Positions 1-5,903 of a stretch of DNA of 13,806 bases are shown piece by piece (the first letter of the stretch is position 1; every line of letters starts with the position of its first letter). Under the pieces are notes generated by a model. That model saw only the letters and a list, made by a program, of their open reading frames with translations, was not told the origin of the DNA and did not search any database. Source of the DNA: JBKHHU01 sp046539045 (GTDB lineage Bacteria; Planctomycetota; Phycisphaerae; SM23-33); assembly GCA_046539045.1 (NCBI GenBank), contig JBKHHU010000085.1:1-13806 (forward strand), given 5' to 3'. The translations under genes and the position numbers were made by a program.

Positions 1-3
1 CCG

Positions 4-79
4 CATGGTGGGTCTCCCGACCCACCATGTTCACACTTCATGCATCCTGCTCCGTTGGCGGGTCGGGAGACCCGCCAAC
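4..79. repeat. REP/REPIN-like pair of inverted hairpins, copy 1
   Basis: Hairpin A (4-29) has 10-bp perfect arms catggtgggt/acccaccatg around the loop ctcccg. Hairpin B (54-79) has 10-bp perfect arms gttggcgggt/acccgccaac around the loop cgggag. The loop of B is the reverse complement of the loop of A, and the cores gggtctcccgaccc and gggtcgggagaccc are exact reverse complements. In the arms, a G-T-G versus G-C-G change is compensated on the other side, so pairing is kept. This is the layout of a REPIN (two REP palindromes in inverted orientation). No RAYT transposase gene is in the window. Confidence 0.75.
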
Positions 80-159
80 CGGGGGGGCTTTTTCGCAATC
101 AACAGCTTTTCCCGATCAACTGCCTTTTCCGCTCAACCCTTTTCCCGACTGGTGTGCCG

Positions 160-235
160 CATGGTGGGTCTCCCGACCCACCATGTTCACACTTCATGCA
201 TCCTGCTCCGTTGGCGGGTCGGGAGACCCGCCAAC
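160..235. repeat. REP/REPIN-like pair of inverted hairpins, copy 2
   Basis: This is an exact copy of the hairpin pair at 4-79, shifted by 156 bp: hairpin A' at 160-185 and hairpin B' at 210-235. It is the copy nearest the hydA 3' end. It could act as an mRNA 3'-end stabiliser or a factor-dependent termination signal for the hydrogenase operon. There is no U-tract after the stems on the minus strand, so it is not a classical intrinsic terminator. Confidence 0.75.
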
Positions 236-304
236 CGGGGGGGCTTTTTCGCAATCAACAGCTTTTCCCGATCAACTGCCTTTTCCGCTCAACCCTTTTC
301 CCGC

Positions 305-2026
305 CTAATGCACTACCTCGCGCTTGCTGTAGTTGGTATGCAGCAGTTCGTGGCTCTTGTGTCCGAGCGGCTGGCCGAGGTATTCCTCGTAGATCTTCCG
401 GATTGACGGGTTGGAGTGGCTGGTCCGCATCGCCGAGTCGCGGTCGATCTTGTAGAGGGCTTGCATACGTGCCCGGACGGCATCGGGGTCGGTGTTGTAC
501 GGCTGGCCGCCACCGGCGATGCATCCACCGGGGCAGGTCATCACTTCGATAAAGTGGATGTCCTTGCGTCCGGCGCGGATCTCGTCCAGCAGCTTACGGG
601 CATTGCCCAGCCCGCTGACGACGGCTACGTTTACGGTGATGTCGTCGGTGACCTGGACGGAAGCTTCCTTGATGCCCTTGAGCCCGCGGACGGACTTGAC
701 GTCCAGCTTCTCCAGTTCGTTGCCGGTGACCATGTTGTACGCGGTGCGGACGGCAGCTTCCATCACCCCACCGGTGGCACCGAAGATCTTCCCTGCCGAG
801 GACCGCTCGCCGAGCGGGTTGTCGGCAGGCTCTTCCGGCAGGCTGGTCAGGTCCAGACCGTTCAGGCGGATCATGCGGGCCAGTTCGCGGGTGGTCAGCA
901 CCGCGTCGATGTCAGCCAGGCCTGCGTGACCCATCTCGGTGCGCTGGGCTTCGAATTTCTTGGCGGTGCAGGGCATGATCGAGACGCTGAAGATGTTCTT
1001 CGGGTCGATGCCCATCTTCTCGGCGTAGTAGCTCTTGATCAGGGCGCCCATCATCTGCTGCGGGCTCTTGCAGGTGGACAGGTTGTCGATGAAATCCGGG
1101 TAGAACTCTTCGACGAACTTGATCCACCCGGGGCTGCAGCTGGTCATCATCGGCAGCGTTCCTTCGGAGGTCAGGCGCTGGACGAACTCGCTGGCCTCTT
1201 CCATGATCGTCAGGTCGGCAGAGAAGCTCGTGTCGAACACCTTGTCAAAGCCCATATGCTTCAGGGCAGCGACCATCATTCCGTCGGCGTCGCTTCCGGG
1301 CTTGATGCCGAATTCCTCGGCGATCGTCACCGAGACGCTCGGGGCATGCTGGGCGATGACGACGGTTTCCGGGTTGTTCAGTGCCCGGGTGATCCGCTTG
1401 ATGTGCGACTGCTCGCGAAGTGCGCCGGTCGGACAGACCATGATGCACTGGCCGCAGTTGATGCAGCTGGAGACGTTCAGGCCCTGGTCGAAGGCGGTGG
1501 TCACCGTCGCCTGCGAACCGCGGCGCGAGAAGTCGATGGCGGCCACGCCCTGGACCTCTTCACAGGTCCGCACGCACCGGCCACACAGGATGCACTTGTT
1601 CTGGTCGCGGACCAGCGAGGCGCTGGAGGTGTCCAGGTTGTACTCGTTCCGCCCACCGTTGTAGCGACGCTCGCGGACGCCGTGTTCCTCAGCCAGTCCC
1701 TGCAGCTCGCAGTTGCCGTTGCGGATGCAGTAGAGGCAGTCGTCCGGGTGGTTGGCCAGCAGCAGCTCGATGATCGTCTTGCGCGCCTTGACCACGCGGG
1801 GCGAGTGCGTCCGCACGCTCATGCCCTCGGTGACGGGGGTGGCGCAGCTGGGCAGGAGCTTCGGGGCGTTTTCGACTTCGACCACGCACATCCGGCAGGC
1901 GCCGCTGGGCAGCAGGTCCGACATGTAGCAGAGGGTCGGTACACTGATTCCGGCGCGGTTGAGTGCCTGGAGGAGCATTTCGCCGCGCTTGGCTTCGATG
2001 GTCTTTCCGTTGACTTCAATATTCAT
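305..2026 (-). CDS. hydA: [FeFe]-hydrogenase catalytic subunit (HydA/HndD-type)
   Basis: The 573-residue product is the catalytic subunit of a soluble NAD(P)-linked [FeFe]-hydrogenase. Domains in order: a [2Fe-2S] ferredoxin domain (C33, C44, C47, C61); a His-ligated [4Fe-4S] site (H93, C97, C100, C106); two [4Fe-4S] clusters (C145/148/151/155 and C188/191/194/198); then the H-cluster domain with L1 TSCSPGW (295-301), L2 MPCTAKKFE (351-359) and L3 from E494 to P509 with C498 and C502. A small-subunit-like tail (SxxxIRKIYEEYLG) closes it. L1 has Ser where textbook hydrogenases have a second Cys; I recall this in trimeric NAD-linked enzymes but could not check. Length is close to HndD (about 585). 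ATG start with GAGAGG upstream. It lies 21 bp after hydB as the last gene of the operon. The hydEFG maturases it needs are not in this window. Confidence 0.96.
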   Translation of the reverse strand: MNIEVNGKTIEAKRGEMLLQALNRAGISVPTLCYMSDLLPSGACRMCVVEVENAPKLLPSCATPVTEGMSVRTHSPRVVKARKTIIELLLANHPDDCLYCIRNGNCELQGLAEEHGVRERRYNGGRNEYNLDTSSASLVRDQNKCILCGRCVRTCEEVQGVAAIDFSRRGSQATVTTAFDQGLNVSSCINCGQCIMVCPTGALREQSHIKRITRALNNPETVVIAQHAPSVSVTIAEEFGIKPGSDADGMMVAALKHMGFDKVFDTSFSADLTIMEEASEFVQRLTSEGTLPMMTSCSPGWIKFVEEFYPDFIDNLSTCKSPQQMMGALIKSYYAEKMGIDPKNIFSVSIMPCTAKKFEAQRTEMGHAGLADIDAVLTTRELARMIRLNGLDLTSLPEEPADNPLGERSSAGKIFGATGGVMEAAVRTAYNMVTGNELEKLDVKSVRGLKGIKEASVQVTDDITVNVAVVSGLGNARKLLDEIRAGRKDIHFIEVMTCPGGCIAGGGQPYNTDPDAVRARMQALYKIDRDSAMRTSHSNPSIRKIYEEYLGQPLGHKSHELLHTNYSKREVVH

Positions 2027-2047
2027 TACAACTCGGCCCTCTCTGGG

Positions 2048-4042
2048 TTATTCCACGACGACCGCGTCAAAGCGGCACACGTCGAGACAGGTTCCACATC
2101 CGATGCACTTGTCCGGGATGATGTAGTGCGGGCTCTTGGGAGCGCCCATGATCGCGTCGGTCGGACACTTGCGGGCACACGCCGTGCAGCCTTTGCATTC
2201 GTCGGCGATGATCCTGTAGTGCAGCAGTTCGGTGCAGACCCCGGCAGGGCAGCTCCGCTCGTACACGTGGGCTTCATATTCGTCCCGGAACCAACGCAGC
2301 GTGCTGAGCACGGGGTTGGGGGCGGTCTGTCCGAGCCCGCAGAGGCTGGTGTCCTTGATCGACTCGGCCAGGCGGTTGAGGTACATCACGCCCTTGAAGC
2401 GTTCCAGGGCCTGCATCTCGCTTTCGCTGCCCCTGCCTCGCGTGATGGCGTTGAGGATCTCCAGCATGCGCCGGGTGCCTTCGCGGCACGGAATGCACTT
2501 GCCGCAGCTTTCCCGCTGGATGAAGTCCATGAAGAACTTTGCCACGTCCACCATGCAGGTCTTGTCGTCCATGACGACCAATCCGCCGGAACCCATCATC
2601 GCACCGACCGTCTTCAGCGATTCGTAATCGATCTCGATATCGAGGTGCTGCTCGGGAATGCATCCGCCGGACGGTCCGCCGATCTGGACGGCTTTGTAGT
2701 TGCGCCCGTTCTCGATCCCGCCGCCGATGTCGAAAATGATCTTTCGCAGCGGGGTGCCCATTGCGATTTCGACCAGGCCGGTCAGGCTGATCTTGCCCGA
2801 GAGGGCGAAGACCTTGGTGCCCTTGGAACCCTCGGTCCCGACCGAGCGGAACCAGTCCGACCCGTTCCGGAGGATGGCCGGCAGGTTCGCCAGCGTCTCG
2901 ACATTGTTGATGATCGTCGGCTTGCCGAACAGGCCCTTGACCGCGGGGAACGGAGGCCGGGGACGCGGCATGCCGCGCTTGCCCTCGATGCTGTGAATCA
3001 GAGCGGTTTCCTCACCGCAGACGAATGCACCGGCGCCCATCTTGATGATGATCTCGAGGTTGAATCCGCTGTCGAGAATGTTGTTGCCCAGCAGGCCGTA
3101 CTGCTTGGCCTGGGCGATGGCTTCCTTCAGGCGATCGATCGCCAGCGGGTACTCGGCCCGGATGTAGACGTACGCCCTGGAAGCGCCGATCGCATAGGCG
3201 GCGACGGCCATGCCTTCCAGCAGGCGGTGCGGGTCGCCTTCGATCACGGCCCGGTCCATGAACGCGCCGGGGTCACCCTCGTCGGCGTTGCAGATGAGGT
3301 ACTTCTGCTCGCCGGGGGTGTTCAGGGCGAACTTCCACTTCTTGCCGGTGGGGAAGCCCCCACCGCCGCGTCCACGCAGGCCGGACGTTTCAACTTCGTC
3401 GCACACCTCTTCCGGCGTGCGGCTGCGGATGGTCCTGGTCAGCGCCTGGTACCCGCCGTGGGCGAAGTACTCTTCGATGCGGGTCGGGTCGACCACACCG
3501 CAGTTGGCCAGCACCCACCGCGTCTGCGGGGCGAAGAACGGGTGCTCGTCGATGAACTGCACACCGTCCATCGGCTCCAGGTCGTCGCTGCGAAACTGCC
3601 CGAGCACTTCCACACCGTCCGGAAGCGAACCGTTGAGCATCGCGTCCAGCAGGGCCGGGGCCTTCTCGGCAGTGAGGTTCTGGAACGCCACGCGGGTTTT
3701 GCCCGGCAGTTGGATGTCGACGATCGGCTCCACGGCACACAGGCCGATGCAGCCGACTTCGATGATATCGGCGTCGATGTTCTTCTCGCCGAGGTAATGC
3801 TTGATGGCGGAGAGGGTTTTGCCCGCCCCCGCGCCCAGGCCACACGTTCCGGTGCCTATGTAGATGACCGGTTTGGTGATCTTCTCGCGTCGGAAGCGGG
3901 ACATCGCTTCGTCGCGGATGTCCTTGCCCAGGGTGACTTCGTGGTCGTTGGGGCTCTCGACCAGGCAGTCGAACAGTTCCGGCTGGGGCCTCTCGAACTC
4001 CTGCAACAACGCTTCTGCGGTGGGGGTACTCGTGTTACTCAC
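2048..4042 (-). CDS. hydB: NADH-oxidising flavoprotein subunit of [FeFe]-hydrogenase (NuoF-like, HydB/HndC)
   Basis: The 664-residue diaphorase subunit exchanges electrons between NAD(H), FMN and the Fe-S chain of the hydrogenase. An N-terminal thioredoxin-like [2Fe-2S] domain shows GTGTCGLGAGAGK (63-75) and VGCIGLC (96-102). The NuoF core has the FMN/NAD loop GRGGGGFPTGKKW (224-236), CNADEGDPGAFMDR (251-264), GAGAFVCGEETALI (336-349), and a [4Fe-4S] site ESCGKCIPCREGT (C513, C516, C519) completed by C568. CPAGVC (598-603) precedes a C-terminal 2x[4Fe-4S] ferredoxin domain (C616/619/622/626 and C646/649/652/656). This domain set matches HydB of electron-bifurcating hydrogenases. The start is GTG at 4042, overlapping the hydC stop by 8 bp, with GAGAGAGG upstream; the next in-frame Met is residue 47. 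Whether this enzyme bifurcates electrons with ferredoxin is inferred from family resemblance. Confidence 0.95.
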   Translation of the reverse strand: MSNTSTPTAEALLQEFERPQPELFDCLVESPNDHEVTLGKDIRDEAMSRFRREKITKPVIYIGTGTCGLGAGAGKTLSAIKHYLGEKNIDADIIEVGCIGLCAVEPIVDIQLPGKTRVAFQNLTAEKAPALLDAMLNGSLPDGVEVLGQFRSDDLEPMDGVQFIDEHPFFAPQTRWVLANCGVVDPTRIEEYFAHGGYQALTRTIRSRTPEEVCDEVETSGLRGRGGGGFPTGKKWKFALNTPGEQKYLICNADEGDPGAFMDRAVIEGDPHRLLEGMAVAAYAIGASRAYVYIRAEYPLAIDRLKEAIAQAKQYGLLGNNILDSGFNLEIIIKMGAGAFVCGEETALIHSIEGKRGMPRPRPPFPAVKGLFGKPTIINNVETLANLPAILRNGSDWFRSVGTEGSKGTKVFALSGKISLTGLVEIAMGTPLRKIIFDIGGGIENGRNYKAVQIGGPSGGCIPEQHLDIEIDYESLKTVGAMMGSGGLVVMDDKTCMVDVAKFFMDFIQRESCGKCIPCREGTRRMLEILNAITRGRGSESEMQALERFKGVMYLNRLAESIKDTSLCGLGQTAPNPVLSTLRWFRDEYEAHVYERSCPAGVCTELLHYRIIADECKGCTACARKCPTDAIMGAPKSPHYIIPDKCIGCGTCLDVCRFDAVVVE

Positions 4043-4514
4043 CTTCGGTAGCCCTCTCTCGATACGAATCGATGATGGTCTTGATTTTCTCGGGGGTGAC
4101 CTTCGCGTGGAACTCGCCGTTGATGGCGATGACCGGGGCCAGCCCGCAGGCGCCGATGCAGGCGACTACTTCGAGGCTGAACAGCCCGTCGCGGGTGCTC
4201 TGGCCGGCGTCGATGCCCAGGGCCCGCTTGAGCGCTTCCAGCACACCGGCGGAGCCTTTCACGTGGCAGGCGGTTCCGCGGCAGACCTGGACGTTGAACT
4301 TTCCGGGCGCCTGGAAGCGGAACTGGTTATAGAAGGTAGCCACACCGTAGATTTTGCTTGCGGGCAGGTCCAGGTGCTCTCCGATACGGAGCACGGCTTC
4401 CCGTGAAAGGAACCCCTGCTGCTCCTGGACCTCCTGGAGGATCGGGATCAGCGAATCACGCTTTGCATGGGCGTGCCGCTGAAGGATGTCCTCGATGGAT
4501 GCTGTCGCGCTCAA
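4035..4514 (-). CDS. hydC: NuoE-like [2Fe-2S] subunit of [FeFe]-hydrogenase (HydC/HndA)
   Basis: This 159-residue thioredoxin-fold [2Fe-2S] subunit passes electrons within the NADH-linked hydrogenase complex. The cluster ligands are C78 and C83 (VCRGTACHVKG) and C119 and C123 (CIGACGLAP), the usual Cx4C...Cx3C pattern of the 24-kDa subunit family. The upstream helical part carries YGVATFYNQF (56-65), also typical. Length equals the family norm (about 160). The start is TTG at 4514: an in-frame stop at 4536-4538 leaves little room upstream, no other start lies near, and GGAG sits 8 nt before the TTG. It begins one base after the rex stop codon and its stop overlaps the hydB GTG, so expression of the three is probably translationally coupled. 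Confidence 0.94.
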   Translation of the reverse strand: MSATASIEDILQRHAHAKRDSLIPILQEVQEQQGFLSREAVLRIGEHLDLPASKIYGVATFYNQFRFQAPGKFNVQVCRGTACHVKGSAGVLEALKRALGIDAGQSTRDGLFSLEVVACIGACGLAPVIAINGEFHAKVTPEKIKTIIDSYRERATEGE

Positions 4515-4515
4515 C

Positions 4516-5157
4516 TCAACCGCTCCGTTCTGTAGTTAAACCACTGCGTGCGAAGTAGGCCACCTTCTCCAAGGCGGTCGTGATGTCGTTGTCTTCCACG
4601 TAAATCCCCGGGCCCACGCGGAGGCGGGTCGGGGCGAAATTCAGAATCCCGCGGACGCCGGCGCGGATCAATCGGTCCGCCACTTCCTGGGCGCCCTCTG
4701 CCGGGACGGCGATGATGGCTGCCTCGAGGGCCTGCTCCTGGCAGACCTGTTCCAGATCGTCCATCGCGTAGCAGCGAACGCCGTTGATGACGCGGCCGGT
4801 CTTGTACGGGTCGTTGTCGAAGGCAGCGACGATCGCCAGGCTGGGACGGCGCCCGGCGAAGAAGGTCATGATCGCCCTGCCGAGATTGCCCACACCCACC
4901 AGCGCCACGCCCTGACGGTTCGGGGCATCGAGGAACTCGGCGATGCTCTGCATCAGCTCGCTGACCTCGTACCCGCGCTTGGTGCTGCCGGAGTAGCCGA
5001 TGGACATCAGGTCCCGCCGGACCTGGGCCGCGGTTACCCCGGCCATGCCCGCAAGCTGGTGCGAAAACGTGTACTGCACCCCGCAGGCCTGGAGATCGCA
5101 GAGCATGCGACGGTACAGGCTGAGTCGTCCGATGGTTTTTTCTGAGGTCGAAGGCAT
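4516..5157 (-). CDS. rex: Redox-sensing transcriptional repressor Rex
   Basis: The 213-residue repressor matches family length (about 210). An N-terminal winged-helix domain (about 6-80) contains VRRDL (46-50), followed by the wing segment GYEV (62-65). The Rossmann domain binds NAD(H) through VGVGNLGRA (87-95), followed by AAFDNDPYKTG, and ends in NFAP...VEDNDIT. Rex proteins bind DNA when NAD+ dominates and release it when NADH accumulates, derepressing fermentative and hydrogenase genes. Here rex is the first gene of the hydrogenase operon and a Rex operator lies 51 bp upstream, so autoregulation with hydCBA is very likely. ATG at 5157 is chosen on family length; the ribosome-binding site before it is weak. 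A second Met at residue 18 would cut into the winged helix. Confidence 0.96.
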   Translation of the reverse strand: MPSTSEKTIGRLSLYRRMLCDLQACGVQYTFSHQLAGMAGVTAAQVRRDLMSIGYSGSTKRGYEVSELMQSIAEFLDAPNRQGVALVGVGNLGRAIMTFFAGRRPSLAIVAAFDNDPYKTGRVINGVRCYAMDDLEQVCQEQALEAAIIAVPAEGAQEVADRLIRAGVRGILNFAPTRLRVGPGIYVEDNDITTALEKVAYFARSGLTTERSG

Positions 5158-5190
5158 AGCGGGTCTGCGTTCTTGGCCTCTCAGGTTTTA

Positions 5191-5197
5191 TTGTGAA
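5191..5197. promoter_or_regulatory. Possible additional Rex half-site
   Basis: TTGTGAA repeats the left half of the full operator at 5208-5225, exactly 17 bp away and in the same orientation. No matching right half is present. It lies inside the predicted rex leader and could be an auxiliary contact or chance. Confidence 0.35.
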
Positions 5198-5207
5198 AGA
5201 GTGAACG

Positions 5208-5225
5208 TTGTGAAACAATTCACAG
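5208..5225. promoter_or_regulatory. Rex operator (ROP box) of the rex-hydCBA operon
   Basis: The 18-bp palindrome TTGTGAAACAATTCACAG departs from the general Rex consensus TTGTGAAnnnnTTCACAA only in the last base. It lies just downstream of the predicted -10 box, covering the expected transcription start at about 5223, a position that would block initiation. Together with rex as the first gene of the operon, this supports NADH-responsive autoregulation. Confidence 0.88.
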
Positions 5226-5229
5226 GACC

Positions 5230-5258
5230 AGCCTACGGGTCGAGAGGCACCCTGTCAA
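5230..5258 (-). promoter_or_regulatory. Sigma-70-type promoter of rex-hydCBA
   Basis: Read on the minus strand, a perfect -35 box TTGACA (5258-5253) is followed by a 17-bp spacer (5252-5236) and a -10-like TAGGCT (5235-5230; T, A and final T match). The predicted start near 5223 falls inside the Rex operator. The leader to the rex ATG would be about 66 nt. Confidence 0.7.
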
Positions 5259-5461
5259 TCCCTCCGGCGATCAGCGTAGCTAATGCGCCCACAGGCAACC
5301 ACGTAACCCTCTGCTTGGACGCATCTTAGGTCGTCTTTGAACTGCGTCCGAATAGCGGACAACAACGGCCTGACCCGCCGCAAGCCCCCGCCGACGCTCG
5401 GAGACAGAGCTTCACAGCTCGCAATTCTCGCAACACAAACCAGTCGCAAGCGGCTGCCGGC

Positions 5462-5523
5462 CTTGGCGTTCGGGCGGGCAGAGCGGCCCCCGCGCCGGCC
5501 AAACGCCAAGACGAGAGGCGTTT
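5462..5523. other. Two mutually exclusive stem-loops
   Basis: Stem 1 pairs cttggcgtt (5462-5470) with aacgccaag (5502-5510), with an inner gcggg/cccgc stem (5474-5478 and 5489-5493). Stem 2 pairs aaacgcc (5501-5507) with ggcgttt (5517-5523) and is followed on the plus strand by a fourth T. Both use the segment 5502-5507, so they cannot form together. No plus-strand gene follows, so a leader or attenuator role is not supported; it may be a mobile or structural intergenic repeat. Confidence 0.5.
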
Positions 5524-5709
5524 TGTTCTCTATCGGAAAATTGTGAAAGCAAATACAGCAAGAGCTGTGAAAACCGTCACGAGACACACCCGCCACGCCG
5601 CCAAGCCGTTGAGATTGCCCGAGAGAGGAAACATACGAAACGATCCGCCGATCGGCGAACTCCAGGCAGACCGAAGATCGCGAGGGACGCCTGAACATGC
5701 TTCTTTTGC

Positions 5710-5834
5710 ATCACGAAGAACTCGAAGAACAGCTTGTCTTGGTGTTCTCAGATTCTGACCGGCGGTATCAGGTCGCGAAAGTTAGGAAGGAACAAGATCC
5801 TGGTGGTCTTCGTGCCCTTCAAGCTCTTCGTGAT
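5710..5834. repeat. Imperfect inverted repeat with 18-bp arms, possible miniature element
   Basis: The left arm (5710-5727, atcacgaagaactcgaag) and the right arm (5817-5834) are inverted copies with 16 of 18 positions matching, both differences being transitions. The outer 10 bp (5710-5719 and 5825-5834) match perfectly. The total span is 125 bp with no coding capacity. The layout resembles a small non-autonomous inverted-repeat element; target-site duplications are not evident. Confidence 0.5.
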
Positions 5835-5869
5835 TGAAAAACTCTGTGTCCTCGGTGCCCTTTGTGGTT

Positions 5870-5903
5870 GAGCCACCGCGGAGTAACAGCGGCCGTCAGG
5901 CTC
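5870..5903 (-). terminator. Possible hairpin at the 3' end of the SecA-like gene
   Basis: Arms gagcc (5870-5874) and ggctc (5899-5903) enclose a second stem ccgc/gcgg (5876-5879 and 5889-5892). The outer arm overlaps the stop codon of the SecA-like gene. The nearest T-run in the direction of transcription is about 30 nt beyond, so this is a weak terminator candidate. Confidence 0.25.

Larger units (their letters stand above)
1..303. repeat. 156-bp direct tandem duplication (two copies)
   Basis: Bases 1-147 and 157-303 appear identical with an offset of 156; the 9 bases between them (148-156) are not repeated after 303. The first copy starts at the window edge, so the array may extend to the left. 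Each copy contains two hairpins and then three degenerate 16-17-nt units of the form TCAAC...CTTTTCC (99-115, 116-132, 133-148 in copy 1). The array ends one base before the hydA stop codon on the minus strand, so it forms the immediate 3' region of the hydrogenase operon. Short plus-strand reading frames across it are repeat artefacts. Confidence 0.95.
5259..5869. other. Gene-free spacer between the rex promoter and the SecA-like gene
   Basis: About 610 bp in which I see no credible coding sequence on either strand: the short open frames have no recognisable motif, no good ribosome-binding site and no sensible start. It contains structured elements listed separately (5462-5523 and 5710-5834). 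Around 5566-5581 there is TGTGA-N6-TCACG, one mismatch from a CRP/FNR-type palindrome, which could easily be chance in a window this size. Confidence 0.6.

Noticed and set aside
1..303. CRISPR array
   Set aside because: Only two long repeats with a 9-bp separation and no spacer-sized unique sequences or cas genes.
5..406. Plus-strand repeat-containing reading frames in the tandem duplication
   Set aside because: The internal amino-acid repeat simply mirrors the 156-bp DNA repeat (156 is divisible by 3) and the frame runs antisense into hydA.
416..4051. 1211-codon open frame on the plus strand
   Set aside because: It is antisense to hydA and hydB, which are complete and rich in family motifs. 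The frame is held open by the codon bias of those genes and its translation shows no recognisable domain.
5566..5581. CRP/FNR-like palindrome TGTGA-N6-TCACG
   Set aside because: One mismatch from consensus, no promoter elements or gene correctly placed, and expected by chance at roughly this frequency in a window of this length.
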